Shown one piece after another: positions 1 through 11,260 of a DNA stretch of 64,000 nt; the first letter of the stretch is position 1; every line of letters starts with the position of its first letter. This stretch comes from Symbiodinium microadriaticum (Eukaryota; Sar; Dinophyceae; Suessiales; Symbiodiniaceae). The position numbers were made by a program, and so were the translations under genes. Location: NCBI GenBank assembly GCA_001939145.1, contig LSRX01000717.1, positions 1 to 64,000 of the forward strand, given 5' to 3'. The notes beneath the pieces were generated by a model. The model was given only the letters and a program-made list of their open reading frames with translations, ran no database searches and had not been told where the DNA came from.

Positions 1-1960
1 ATAACGCAGTTTTGAAACATGGATGTAAGACAGAGACTAAAGGACCAGAAGACTGACCAAAAAAGACTCAGCCCTGGCACCTCTTTTGGAGACCGAAGTT
101 TGCAGCGATTTCGGCTTCATCGAGGCGGCTCTCAAGTGTCTGCACACGTAAACAAATTTGCAACCGAATTCAGTACCCATGCACGGGGGCAGGCGACGAT
201 TTTGACGGACATCCTGCAGCGTCACGCTCTGCCATGCCGTGCCCTGCATCAAGTATGCCTGAAATAGCGCCATTTATGTGCCCACATGATTTCGGCCATG
301 CCGTAGTAGGAGCAAAGTGCAACTCCTGTTGAAATCGTCTCGATCGAGTGGCCCACAGTTTTTGACGGTTTGGGGGGTTATTAACGAAAATGTGCCCTTG
401 CACGAAGGGCCTCCATTGCTGCAAGGTGCAAGAACCAGTGCGTACATGCGTACATGCAGCGAGCTGGAACCACCCTGCTCTTTTTGGCTGCAGTTGAGCG
501 AATATGACTGGATGCCATATTTTATCATATAAGTCATCTGACTGCATCACTGCTTTTTTGATTTACGTTCAGTTTCATGGTTCCAAAAAGCGAGCTCCAA
601 AGTGAAGGGTACTCCGCCTCCCAAAACGCGGGCTAAAAAATGGAACCCCGTTTTTGGAGCCTGTGGAGTGTGCCAACACTACCGGACCCGATTTTGACCG
701 GCTTCACGCAATTTAGCCTCCTCTCCAGTGAATTTTCTTAATCCAAATTCGCAACAAAACGGCGGAAAATACCTTAGAAATTTACGACTTCTTATGCAGA
801 GCTGCTGATCAGCAAGCGGCAACAAGCAACAACAACAATCGTGCGGAATCGTGTGGTTGTGCATTGCTCCAGCACTGTGGAGGCCTTGTCCGGCAACGTT
901 TTCGAGCACTTTTCAACCCCCAAAACCCGCCTTGAGCTGATCCACATCTCAAAATTTTCGAAATTGGCAAGCTGTTCCTAGGTGTTGGACGCCTGGAGTG
1001 GAGTCCACTAACACTGTAGGCAGGCATGGACTGTCAAAGGGTGTGTGATCCACTGCCAACGAAATCACTTCGCACTGCCTTCCACTTAACGTGGCTAGTG
1101 GATGAAACATTTAGAGTATCATGAGACCGTAAATCTTGTGCCTGCAGATCCGACAGATTGGCCTCACAGAGTGCAAACGAGAATTGCAAATCTTAGTGGC
1201 AGCAATGCCTAGCAGGGCATCAATCATTTGAAGTTGGCCACTACTTTAAGACTGTGCAAAGATCCTCTTCGAAAAGAATTCTGAAACATAGATATATTCT
1301 ATATGCTTTAAGTAACAGTCTCACAAGACCCCGCAATGGTCCTTACGTCCCAGCAACATGCATCCCCATGTCTTTCCTAAGCCCATCTAAGTCTTCATAG
1401 GTCCGATTAACATTGTATTCTAAACGGAGGTGGCGTGCTTACCTGCCTCAGAATTGTGGTGTCTGCTGGCTCTCAAGTGTTTGCAAAGCTCAGTTTTGAA
1501 GTTTTCATATTGTGCAGAGGTGTGTTTGGTGTACTCCTCCAAGACGCTAGACCAAAGTGAGAGCGTGGTCAGATCAGTCTACCAACAGGCGGTTACAGCT
1601 GCAAGCAAGACTGGGTCTTTCTTGGTGAGTTTGCTAAGGCTAAGCCTTTTCTGAAGCTCCGACTCGATGGCTTCAATGCGTTTCTGTTTTGTGCAAGTGT
1701 TGTCCAGCCCTGCCGTTCTTCAACTTTGAGTCTTACTTGTCAGCATGATTTCTGGCTGGTTCGTGAATGAAATCGGAGAATCCGTGCTTGCAATTGGCTG
1801 TATTTCACTCGTCAACCTTCAACGTGCATTGAAGCTAAGCAGCAGTTGCCGCACCAAAACAAGACATAAAACAAGACAGAAATATTAAAATTTTCGGAAC
1901 ACAGGTTTTTTTTTTCAAGGTTAGAAACACTAGATAGACACGTTGTAACCGCCGGAGTAA
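1..1960. other. No recognisable gene
   Basis: All frames are short and overlap on both strands with no conserved motif. The sequence from about 550 to 780 is A/T-rich and looks intergenic or intronic. I see no exon with convincing protein character. Confidence 0.5.
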
Positions 1961-1967
1961 CCCCGCG

Positions 1968-2142
1968 TTATGCCACGTGATCGCCTTATGATCGTGTTGT
2001 GACCATGGTATGTTGTGACCGTGTTGTGATCGCGTCGTAACCGTGTTGTGACCTGAGTGCGTCGTGACCGCGTTGTGACCGCATCCGCATCGTAACCGCG
2101 TTGTAACCGCGAAGTGACCGCGCAGTGACCGCATGGTGACCA
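1968..2142. repeat. Degenerate minisatellite, about 11-bp GTTGTGACCGC unit
   Basis: A run of imperfect copies of a unit close to GCGTTGTGACC, with variants such as GTCGTGACC, GTTGTAACC and GCAGTGACC. It keeps several frames open on the minus strand, which explains the His/Thr- and Arg-rich shadow ORFs there. The same family of units returns in more regular form at 2523-2640. Confidence 0.85.
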
Positions 2143-2192
2143 TCCGAGCTGCTCCGAGTGGCGCCAAGAACTCCAAGCTACTCCGAACCAAC

Positions 2193-2300
2193 TCCGAGCC
2201 CATTCCGGGTGCTGCCTGGCTTCATTCCGGTTGCTGCCCGGTTTTATTCCCCGGTTTCGTTCCGGTTGCTGCCCGGTTTCATTCCGGGAATCGTCCGGTT
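2193..2300. repeat. Short tandem repeat based on CGGTTGCTGCCCGGTTTCATTC
   Basis: Three to four imperfect copies of a unit of about 22-28 bases built on TTCCGGTTGCTGCCCGGTTT. It lies between two blocks of the GTGACCGC minisatellite, so 1.97-2.64 kb is one compound satellite-like region. Confidence 0.75.
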
Positions 2301-2522
2301 TGACTCCGATCTTTAAACATTGTTGCAGCAAACATGCAGCATTATTGAAACCATTTTGCGCTATATTGAATCAAACTTGACACCGATTTGCGGTGTAATG
2401 AATCAAATTGAAAGCATTAAAGGAATCAGAGCCTTCTAGGTCCACGGCAACAATGTTTTGATCGAATAGGCCGTTTTGGAGCAAAGTTGAGCGTTTTCTC
2501 AGCCTCGAACGTGTAGCTCTTT

Positions 2523-2640
2523 TTGACCGCGTCGTGTCCGCGTGGTGACCGCGTAGTGACCGTAGTGACCGCGTAGTGTCCGCGTGGTGACCGCGTAGTG
2601 ACCGTAGTGACCGCGTAGTGACCACGTAGTGACCGCGAAG
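2523..2640. repeat. Minisatellite with 42-bp higher-order unit
   Basis: The basic unit is about 11 bases (GTGACCGCGTA). A 42-base compound unit starting GTGTCCGCGTGG at 2534 is repeated almost exactly from 2576 and then decays. The repeat holds minus-strand frames open (Arg/Ser/Thr-rich translations) that I do not regard as genes. Confidence 0.85.
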
Positions 2641-2965
2641 TCTCTCTAGCTCCAAGAGGCCGCTTTTGGGCCGCTTCAATAGCCCCTTTTTTCCCCATAT
2701 ATATTTGAATTTCGTTTTACACAGGGCAAGGCGAATGATCTGCTGATTGTTGGCGAACCGAATGCTCAAACAAGTACAATGAAGCTCTCAGCAAAGATTG
2801 TAAAGTTGTAGAAAAGATTTCTGGGAGCTCAAAGCCAATACTGAACACAGTTTTTCTTGGTTGAAAACTCAAAGACAACGGTCTACTTCTGAGAGTCTGC
2901 TAAATTGAAACACTTGCTTTGTTACTTAGTCACACACGTGACTACGTGGAAATGAGGCCAAGCAT
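2641..2965. other. Non-coding spacer
   Basis: A/T-rich sequence between the minisatellite and the copia relic. No motif or exon-like frame seen. Confidence 0.5.
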
Positions 2966-3438
2966 ATGCTGCGTGATTGGGCATCCTCACTTGACATTGT
3001 TCGCTGCGTCGACAGTGATTGGGATGGATGTGGCAAGTCTACAAGTGGAAGCACGGCTCAGATTGAATTGCCGTGTGACTCATGCGGATCTACACTAGCC
3101 GCCGTAACATTGAGCTTTGATGAAGCTGAACTGTACGCCGTTGGACAGGGTACGAGAGAAGCCTTGTTCTTAAAGTCATTGATCCTTGAAGCCGAACCGA
3201 ATTTGCGAAGCGTGTGAACATGATTGTGCACACAGATAATACAGATTCCACAGCTGGACGTGCATTGCCACTCGTTTTGGCTGGCAAGAAGCACATTGAG
3301 CTAAGACTTCGCATTCGTACGACTTCCACCAGATCGACCAAAAAAATTGCATCTGGTCTTAGCGCGTGCCTCATGAAAGAAAGAAGAAGAAAGAAGAGGA
3401 CAGAAATTAAGAGTGAATTTATCGGCATTGCACGTTAG
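2966..3438 (+). pseudogene. Ty1/copia retrotransposon RNase H relic
   Basis: The first frame contains CVDSDWDGCGKSTSGS, then LSFDEAELYAVGQGTREALFLKSL. This is the order seen in the RNase H domain at the end of copia Pol: an Asp-centred DSDWAG-type motif, a Thr/Ser-Ser-Gly segment, then S-x-x-EAE-Y with the catalytic Glu. After a stop near 3217 the next frame continues with VHTDNTDSTAG, which matches the following VYTDN-type strand and the catalytic Asp. A frame change is therefore needed in the middle of the domain, and integrase, reverse transcriptase and LTRs are not recognisable nearby. I read it as a decayed 3' fragment of a copia element. The family is well supported by motif order; exact borders are not. 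Confidence 0.72.
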
Positions 3439-3988
3439 AATTGTTCAGCTGATCTTTGGCATTTGTGCGTGGTATGACACGAACATTTTTATTGTTGAAA
3501 CTTTTGTACGTAACGAATGACATTGCATTTCTTAAATTCTCCGATTTCAAGCACACGTCTCCAAATTGTGGGTTTAGTGATCGTACATAGCATTTCTCCA
3601 TTATTCAAGCTCCATTTTGAGTGCACTGAAGTGGTTGTGTCTTTCTGTCTTTCTTGATTGCTTCAGTGACGATGTCGTAAAATTCTTAGACAAGAAGAAG
3701 AAACATAATAAATGAACAGCGTTACGGAAGTGACATCAGGAGTCGGAGAGTGATGGATCGCACGGGATGTTCAGTTTCAGAAGGTTCATAAGTTTACATT
3801 TGATTCAGAGTGCTCGAGCGCTTGGTTGGAAAACTCTTGTGGATCGCTGCTTTTGCACTTGCCATGCCACAAATCGAGTTTCAAACGCTGATTAGCCGCG
3901 CGTATCGTCGGCTTTGGCTTTCCTTCAATTTTTCGTTATTCGATGAATTAGCGCTCTGTTAACGGATCTTTTTGCAGTACGTTGCTAT
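3439..3988. other. Non-coding spacer
   Basis: A/T-rich DNA with short frames only; no gene or RNA seen. Confidence 0.5.
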
Positions 3989-3989
3989 G

Positions 3990-4022
3990 AGTGTGTGTGT
4001 GTGTGTGTGTGTGTTTGTGTGT
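3990..4022. repeat. (GT)n microsatellite
   Basis: An uninterrupted GT run of about 13 units followed by TTTGTGTG. It produces an artificial Val-Cys repeat in translated frames. Confidence 0.9.
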
Positions 4023-5140
4023 GCAACGCCGATTCCGTCGGACAAAGTTGTTCTACCTCTTTTCACCGACTGCGTTTGGATTGGTTGTCAAATCTCGCTG
4101 GACTGCAGGAGAAGGACGCTGAGCCTTACCACCCCGTCAATCCCTATCCTGAGTCCGCTGCTACACCCACCACTATCATCAGAAATCATCCGGTTATCTC
4201 TTGCTAACATGCTCACGTCTCATTCCCGCCAACAGGTATAGAGATACGAAATCATTCAATGTCTGTTTTTCACAACAAGTTCGAAGAATTCCAAAGCCTT
4301 CCGGAATATTAATGCCCTTCTGGCTTCCATGGTACCGAACAAACATGAGGACCCCGTCATCCTTTTGCATATTTGGCAGCACCAGACACGCGACACTGTT
4401 GAAGATGCTTTCAGTGTCAGATGCAGACTCCAGTGCCGCCTTCAGCCATGAAAGTTTGTTTTCAATATCAGCAATGCGTCGCTCTGTGTGACTTCAACAT
4501 GGGCCTGGTATGTCCCTTTGGCACGCTGCCTTTTCAACATAGAATGCCGCCAGACTTTCAATCATTTGTACCTGCACGCGGCTGGAAGAGATTGGCAAAC
4601 AAATGAAAACACAATAAACAGCCTGCCGGCGATCGTCAAGTTGCCTGAGACATCGTTAGGGAGAGTTCGTGAGTTTTTTCAAGATATCGCAAAGTCCCAG
4701 TGCACCTTGCCAATTCAACTATGAAAGTTTGCATATCTGTCATGTCTCCGGATTAGCATGTGCATGAATTGCCTTTGCTGCATTTGCGTTGGATCTTGTT
4801 GGGTAGGGTCGTCATGCTGCGACCCAATCCCGGTCCGAAAGTCAACGAAGTAAGCAAGGCTCCGCATATTCCGCGATGTCTTGTGCGTGGAACATGTGGC
4901 AACCTGCGTGCTACAGGTCAGCATATGGGAGGCTGGCTGCTTCTTTTGGCAGCCCCGTGACAGAACAGTTGCCATGGTTGGTCCTTTCTGCGGTGCAGAT
5001 GCCCGAGGTGTACCAAGCAGGTGCCGTGAGTCCGGACCTGAGATGAGCTTTTGTGCGCACTTGGAATCAAGACTTGGCCTGCAGAGATTGCAATATTGGG
5101 TCTTGCCAGGTTTCTTGCGATCAAACAGCGAGGATAAAGC
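4023..5140. other. No convincing gene
   Basis: Several overlapping frames of 60-100 codons occur on both strands without family features. A short Asn-Pro-Gly-Pro stretch near 4820-4840 was considered and rejected as a 2A-type peptide. Confidence 0.4.
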
Positions 5141-5410
5141 TATCGCGTCGCTGTGGCCCCAACACCACCGTCAACTTGCGTTGATCGCTGCTGCCAACCT
5201 TCAAGGTTGGTGGCTGCAGTTCAGGCGGACGTTCAATCCGAAGTCCACAGCCGAGCGAAGATCGCGCAATGTGAGCAGAGACCCAACTTGAAGTTTCAGG
5301 TGCTCGCTCGGGATGGATTTCGGGTAGACCGGTATGCAGCCCGGAATGGCCCAACACAGCTGCAACTGATGGGGCTGTGAAAATGGGCCCTGCAGAGGTC
5401 GGCAGGGCCC

Positions 5411-5797
5411 GTGCTGAGTTCGGTGCCCAGATGGTCGCAGCCAGCGCCTTCGCAGCGTGGTTGGTGCTTTCGAGGCCCGGCGGACGTTCCAGTCCTTTCG
5501 CCGGCTCCGGCTCCGCCGGCACCGGCACCGCCAGCTCCCGCACCGGCACCGGCACCGGCTCCTATGCCCGGACCGGCTCCTGGGCCGGCGCCGGCCGTCG
5601 TGGCAGCTCGGCGACGCAAATTGCACTGCACCGGTCCTTTTGTGTGGTTTCCATTCAGAGGTCGCCGCATCTCCCACTGTGGGCACCATCCCCTTGGGCG
5701 AAGGCTCGATGGGCCCTCCCACAGCGCTCGAGCTCAGGAAAGCTTTGTCTTGTGCCTGTCTTCAGCAGTGGTGACTTCCGGCACGATGCAAGGTTGA
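5411..5797 (+). CDS. Candidate Pro/Ala-rich coding segment, unidentified
   Basis: One + frame holds a long alternation of Pro and Ala (PAPAPPAPAPPAPAP-like, about residues 28-60 of the frame) followed by VVAARRRKLHC. Such Pro/Ala linkers are common in GC-rich dinoflagellate proteins, so this may be an exon. The underlying DNA is a GC-rich CCGGCNCCGGCN repeat (about 5497-5605) that keeps all six frames open, so openness is not evidence by itself. No family is recognisable. The neighbouring stretch 5150-5380 is also open, without a recognisable domain. Confidence 0.3.
   Translation: MLSSVPRWSQPAPSQRGWCFRGPADVPVLSPAPAPPAPAPPAPAPAPAPAPMPGPAPGPAPAVVAARRRKLHCTGPFVWFPFRGRRISHCGHHPLGRRLDGPSHSARAQESFVLCLSSAVVTSGTMQG
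5497..5605. repeat. GC-rich CCGGCTCCGGCACCG-type short tandem repeat
   Basis: Imperfect hexamer-like repeat of CCGGCN/CCGGCA units. It generates Pro-Ala, Ala-Gly or Thr-Gly translations depending on frame, and is open on both strands. Confidence 0.8.
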
Positions 5798-5799
5798 CT

Positions 5800-7060
5800 T
5801 CACGAGAACCGTGTGTGGGGTGGATTATTACATGCATGGGACCCAGCATAGTGCCAGGTAGGTGCAAGAATGTTCTCCTGGTTGGAATGACCGGCACAAC
5901 TCTGCCCCAAGGCTTGCAGGCAAAGCAAAGCTGCAAGAATCATTCGAGCATGCGCTGAAGGCGGCGATCTTGTCCAAGGCAGCTTGATTCGGTTCCACAA
6001 AGATTTGTCGCACGGCAAGCAGAAGTCCTTCCAGGTGGGGCATAACCTCAAGGTCAGCCGGTCAGCCTTGCCGCTGCAATGTGCTGGACTCGGATGTAGT
6101 TGCAATTCTTCCAGGAGCAGGACGTCAAAGTGGAGCTCCGCCCTGCACCTGGGGCGGTCCTAGCACAGGTCAGGGGCATAATGGGGGGTGGCAGACTCAC
6201 TGGCGGGCAGTTTATGGAAATTCATCTGTGATGCTCTTTGCATGCCGAGTCTGTCATCGACGTGTCGGCAGCCAGCGCACTTGCAGTAAGGCAGTGTCTG
6301 AGAACTGTGGCAGCGTTAACTGTTGTTGTTAGCAACCTCAAGCTGCAAGTTTTGCCCGTTGTGCAGGCAAGCACTCAATGGGCATGTCGTCGAGTCAGAC
6401 TTGGCAGGGTCCATAGGGATCATTGGCTAGTGGCTAGTGGCGGCTAGTGGCCATGCGCAGACTTTTGAAGACGGTTGAAGCTTCAGGCCGTCGCCATCAG
6501 AACTTTGGCCGGAATTGACGAAGTCAGCATCGGTGCGGCGCTGAGCGCTTGGATCCAGGATGTTCTTCTGCTACATCTACCACCTGATCCTACATGAGCG
6601 ACCGTCTCGCATGTTCATGCCCTTCTGGAGGCACTATCGCTGTGCACTCTCAACCCTCAGAGTGCCAGGAGGGTGGGATTGCAGATCGGTCATGTTGCTG
6701 GATTTCACTGTCTGGTCATGAAGACTTCTAGTCTTGTTCAGTGGTTGTCGTGTTGTCTTTGTTTTGAGTAGCCGCCGGCAGGACTCGGCTTCAGCGTCAG
6801 CCCATCCAAGCTTCAGTCGGCTGTGAACAATCGAGCTTCGAGGTGTTCCGGACGTTACGTTTGACTGTCGCAATCTGCTGTGGCTCCAGCGTAGTTGCTC
6901 CCGAACCGGGCAGATGCATCTAGATCGCTACAAGAAGCGTGAAGTGCTATGGACTACTCTCCCCCCATCCCCGTCCCCATCGAGTCGAAGATTCCTCATC
7001 GGCCGTACGATTCACACTCTAACAGTCTAGTCAATGTCAGCAGCCGAGGGCTGAGCAGGA
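5800..7060. other. No recognisable gene
   Basis: Short overlapping frames on both strands and no conserved motif. A CT-rich, pyrimidine-biased tract lies near 6950-7020, just before the Lys-rich gene. Confidence 0.45.
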
Positions 7061-7246
7061 GCAGGATTTGAACCGAGCCAGGGAAGGGAAACATGCAGTG
7101 CCGGTGCACGTGATCGCGTCATGGGCAGGGCCATGCTCTCAGCAGAGAAACTGTGGCTCGGCCCTACTCTGCACTCAAGTGCCTGTTCATAATGAGGCTT
7201 CGTCAGAGGGAACTGATGTGAAGCTGAAGGAAAGTTCTTGGCAAGT

Positions 7247-7642
7247 TGTTCCCTTTGATGATAGACATGCTTCGGCGTTGAGTTCTTTCGAGGAGAAGAG
7301 AAAAGACAAGGAGGCGCTGAAGGAGAAGGAAAAGAAAGACAAGAAGGTCTCACTTGCACTACCTTTCGAGTGCATGATCAATGTCCGGTGGGACAGCATA
7401 CGTCAATGCGAGGAGTCTGAAAGAGACAAAAAGGACAAACAGCGTAAGGACAAGGAGCGTGAGAAGGAGAAGGGCAAGGAGAAGCCCAAAGCCAGGCCAA
7501 AAGCTGATGGTGATAAGAGGAAGGAAGAGGACAGTGATGACGACATCGAGAAGGAGAAGGAGAAGGACAAGCTTGCCTTCCTTGCTGCCATCAAAGGTCT
7601 CAGAGAAAAAGACAAGAAGGCACCTCTCGTTTTAGAAGCATG
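7247..7642 (+). CDS. Lys/Glu-rich (KEKE-type) protein, partial, unidentified
   Basis: Two exon-like blocks share one frame. The first, about 7255-7346, is SFEEKRKDKEALKEKEKKDKK. The second starts near 7411 with ESERDKKDKQRKDKER and runs to about 7570 through KPKARPKADGDKRKEEDSDDDIEKEKEKDK. Between them lies a stretch of clearly different composition that begins GTCTCA and ends GCGAG, which fits a short in-phase GT-AG intron. Such charged, mostly helical sequence is typical of nuclear or RNA-processing proteins, but no domain identifies the function. The frame stops at 7641-7643; more exons probably follow. Coding nature is supported by composition only. Confidence 0.5.
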
Positions 7643-7699
7643 AGATTATGGTGTTGTGAGCTTCAACATCGTAGAGTTCTGTCTGAGCCATCACAAGGT

Positions 7700-8390
7700 G
7701 GAGAAGAAGAAGCCGCAGCCGCTTGTCCAATGTACCGAGGTCTCATTGTCCCGAATCCATTGCTGGAGCCGAGGTCTGAGACAAAGAAGAAGCTCAAGAA
7801 TGCCCGCAGTTCCAGCAGCGACAAGAACCGCAAGGCCAGCCTGGCATGCGGCCTGCAGACAAGAAAGCTGCGACCTTTGCAGGAGCGGCGGGAGAAGCGA
7901 CGGCGCTCCGAGCGTAGCCGGCTCCGGTCTGAGTTTCGGCGGAGCTTGGGGGCTACCCCTCGCTCCCTCAGTCTGAGACCTTCCGCCGCAGGCATTTACA
8001 CACTTGCGCAGTGTGCAGGTCCAAAGATGACGAGTCCTCTGGCCGGCTGCTTTTGGAAGAATTTCTCAGTGGCAGCTGGAGCAGGTTCACGTGTCGCCTA
8101 AGGCTCAGACACGCCGGAAAAGCCGAAGAAAGAGACGGCACTTGTGACCAGCTCCGGATTTGGTGCGCCTCTGGCCCTGGTGACCAGTATCGTGCCAGCA
8201 GCTGTGGGTGCCAGCGACGTGGGGTGCTCGGAATGCTTCATTGGAGCGTCCGTTGGTGTCCGTGGAAACTCTGTGGAGGTCATTGGCGTCTTCTGCCGCT
8301 CTGCGGGGGCTGACCAGAACTCTGAGCAAGCGCTCAGAGCACTGCCGTTGCCACAGAGTGGGCGAATTCCGCGTGAACTCAGAGCGTGAA
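7700..8390 (+). CDS. Basic exons probably continuing the Lys/Glu-rich gene
   Basis: Exon-like pieces in changing + frames include SETKKKLKNARSSSSDKNRK (about 7775-7840), an Arg-rich stretch RREKRRRSERSRLRSEFRR (about 7885-7945), SKDDESSGRLLLEEF after a CAG near 8020, and SDTPEKPKKETALVTSSGFG from about 8105. Frame changes between pieces fit introns. Charge and Ser content match the block at 7.25-7.64 kb, so these may be later exons of the same nuclear-type protein. No family is recognised and exon borders are approximate. Confidence 0.4.
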
Positions 8391-9110
8391 CAGATCTGAG
8401 GCCAGCACATCTGCAACAAGCCGTGATGGCAGAAGGACGGGCCTGACCTTGGCTTGATGTCTCCGTTTTGCCCAATTCCTCTCTTTTCTTGAGATGCCAA
8501 TTATTCGGTTTAACAGATTCGTCGTGAGCAGGCTCCATTGTTGGCTTGAATCCATCAGCTGTGCTGATGGGTCGGATACGCAAGGCCAGTGGCCTAAACT
8601 CAGAGCTCCCGGTTGAGCTAGCATGCCCAGTGCGGGAAATTCAGAAGCTCCTTGTTCCTTACTTTCGGCTCAAGAGAAGAGCCTAGAAGCACTAGTGCTC
8701 CGCGAGATCGAAACCCCAACTCTCTCTCCACGTGTTGAACCTCAGCGGTCTGAAGTCACATGTATCATGCAGGTTTGTGCTCTGGACCACGCTGTGCAAC
8801 CTGAGGTTTGCGCGTGGTTCCACATTAACTACGGACTTTACAATCTAAGGCTGCAAGCTCAGCTTGGGAGCGAGTCCTTACTAAGAGGTTTTCCTTGTTC
8901 AGGCCATGGCTCCAGGCGGATGGTCGCTTCTTGCATTGATACAGGCTCCTGTGACTCGCCTCAGATGTCGATTTTCTCTTCCTGTCCTGTGAAAGGTAGC
9001 CATTTGTCCCTTTTCAGTGGACGGGCGTGCTGATGGCTTTCTCGTTGAGAAGAAGGGTCTACGAGTGATGCTGGCATGCTTTCGTCCTTGCGCTTCTGGC
9101 GGTTCTGGCG
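8391..9110. other. No recognisable gene
   Basis: Only overlapping short frames; nothing with conserved character. Confidence 0.4.
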
Positions 9111-9116
9111 CAGCGC

Positions 9117-9598
9117 TTGACACTTGACACCAAGCAGCTTCCAGGCCCGCAGCCTGGATGCAGACGCCTTCAAGTCGGAGGTCCGAAATGCCATGGACGA
9201 GGCCAGCACCCACAGAAGCCCACAGATGTTTCCATCGCTCTTCCCGTAAATGGGAATAATTTATTTCTGCAGAGGCGCTGGGCTGCGGCGGGGAGGTCAC
9301 AGAGGAGCATCTGCAGGCGACAGAACAGGCACGGGCGTACGGATTGGTAATGGCTGGGCTATTAGCATCACAATGCCTGAAGGATCTGCGCAAGATGTTT
9401 GTCACACTGCCGAAGAACAGCAACGGACGTCTAGAGAGAAGATCGCTGAGGCTGGAAGACCAGTTCGTTAAGGAGCAATGCTGTAGTCACTGTAGTCCCA
9501 ATGGCTCAAGGCAATGCCTCTTGGTAACAGCCGTTGTTCTTTCCTTGACACCATCTGAGAGTGAGGTCTCCTGCGTGACACATAGTGACAGGCGCTGA
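9117..9598 (+). CDS. Candidate exons of an unidentified helical protein
   Basis: A first piece (about 9140-9210) reads ARSLDADAFKSEVRNAMDEAS. After a CTGCAG at 9270 a second piece is open without stop for about 108 codons to 9598 and reads GCGGEVTEEHLQATEQARAY then ASQCLKDLRKMFVTLPKNSNG and RLERRSLRLEDQF. Both look like amphipathic helix with a normal residue mix, unlike the shadow frames around them. No family comes to mind. The first part of the long frame has no ATG, which an exon does not need. Confidence 0.42.
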
Positions 9599-10810
9599 CA
9601 AAAACTCTCTGGTTTTGCGTGCTGGAGAGGTATCTTGTGTATCGCTATTTTCATCGACGGTCGGCTTTGGTGCTCCGAGGCTTTGAGAGCCTTGGATAGC
9701 ATCCAGCCATCTGACGTATGCTTTGTTAATTGCTCTTGGTGAGCGGATGCAGTGCTGATGCGACAGACTGCAGGCCAACTCGCCTCGTCAATGAATCAAC
9801 GTGGGGTGCTGCCGATATTCTTAGTGAACAGGTGCCAGCAATGCATCTGTGATCATGTGTGCCGGTTCTAGAAGCCGTGCATGTGCTGCGCCCAAAGGTG
9901 CCTGGATTTGTGGAGTCAGTGCTGCATTCAAGCCACGTAGCGGAGAGCGGATTTGATTTACGAGATGCTGCTTACATGGCTCCTCGGCTTCCTCTTCGCT
10001 TGTGCTTCGTGGTTCGGTCCAGTGCAGCCGATAGCCGCTCCACCACGCTCCTTTCGAGGTCGCGACGCTGGAACAGCTCATTTTCGACTCGGAGAGCGCC
10101 CTCTTGGAGAAGGCAGCATGATCAGGAGGGAGGAGCATACTCCTAGCGATAGAAAGGTCTGGAGATGACAGGCCCCCGCATAAAGAGGGCTTGTATTTGG
10201 GCCTGTGGAAAGAAAGAGCGGTACAGAGATGCCACGAGCAGACCGAGCAGCTGTATGAAGGCTGTTGCGTTTCGGCTCAGGGTTGCATGTGTTGTTGCTG
10301 CATCCGACCTGTCTCAGTCAGCCCGCAGCACACCCCGAGCGTGTTTCAAATCGTGCAACGCCAAAAGCCAATTGCGAAGCCAGAACCATACAATAGATCT
10401 TGAAAGCTTCATGGCACCATCTACAAGCGGTGCGAGTAGCATGGCGACGCACTCAGTGACTTCTCGACGGGCAGTCCAAGGCAGCCTGACAAGGGCAGAC
10501 TGATCACCGCATGCTTTGTCAGTCCGGTACGGCCAGCCTCGTGAAAATGTTTGCCAAGGCTCGTCGCATGTTCCAACATGCCTCCAACTGTGAACCGCAA
10601 GGGAATTGCTATCATCTTCGCGCAGCAACAAGTAGCAGGCAAAGGCCATCAACGAAGCGGATGCACAAAGAGAGGCGGAGGAGGCTGAGCTGGGATACAA
10701 AGTCGATTTTCCACATGCCTTAGTCGAGTGTCACGTAGAGGAGGTCTGTGCGAGCTCTGGGAGTTCGATGGCATCCATTCGTTGTATCCTGATGTAACTT
10801 AGCTGTCATT
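9599..10810. other. No convincing gene
   Basis: Many overlapping frames of 60-130 codons on both strands, none with recognisable domains. Confidence 0.4.
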
Positions 10811-10974
10811 AACTACCGCAAAGAGACATTGCTTACAAGATACAGGTACGGTAAGAGTGCTCGATGTCTTTCCCGGAACCAACACTGCCGTTTGCAGGAT
10901 ACGAGGAAGAGGAGAGTCAAGAAGGAACCTGAGGCAAAGCCACATCATCTTTTGTCGAGCATGAGCAGCCTCAC

Positions 10975-11260
10975 CGGGACAGGAAAAGCCGCAAAGGAAA
11001 GAGAAGGCGAAGACCAATGCGGGAGGTTTCGCCAAACGGGAGAGGGCCAATGCCAAGGCCAAGGTCCAGGCCAAGGCCAAAGCCAAAGCCAAAGCCAAGG
11101 CCAAGGCCAAGGCCAAGGCTGGGGCGAAGGTGAAAGCCAAAGCCGCCAAAGCCAAAGCGTCTCCGAAGGTCAAGGTCAAGAAGACGCTCGGCTTGACAGA
11201 GCAATCAGCTTCACGGAACTGCAGATCAAACTGCACGTGTCACTGTTGACAGGGAGTTGA
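10975..11260 (+). CDS. Lys/Ala-rich, histone-H1-tail-like coding segment
   Basis: After a CAG at about 10978-10981 one + frame stays open to about 11250. It reads KPQRKEKAKTNAGGFAKRERANA, then a run of Lys-Ala dipeptides, and ends AKASPKVKVKKTLGL. (Lys-Ala)n with occasional SPK is characteristic of the C-terminal tails of H1-type and histone-like DNA-binding proteins. Dinoflagellates are known to use small basic proteins on their chromosomes, but I see no globular domain here, so function stays open. Another + frame of the same DNA gives a Gln/Gly/Ser repeat, which I consider a shadow. The 3' part is copied downstream near 11.5 kb. Confidence 0.45.

Noticed and set aside
1835..2331. Two minus-strand ORFs of 122 and 133 codons rich in Arg, Thr, His and Asn
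   Set aside because: Both are products of the GTGACCGC and CGGTTGCTGCCC tandem repeats.
4800..4850. Asn-Pro-Gly-Pro in a + frame, as in 2A-type ribosome-skipping peptides of some retrotransposons
   Set aside because: The preceding Asp-x-Glu part of the 2A motif is missing (Leu-Arg-Pro precedes) and no element ORF surrounds it.
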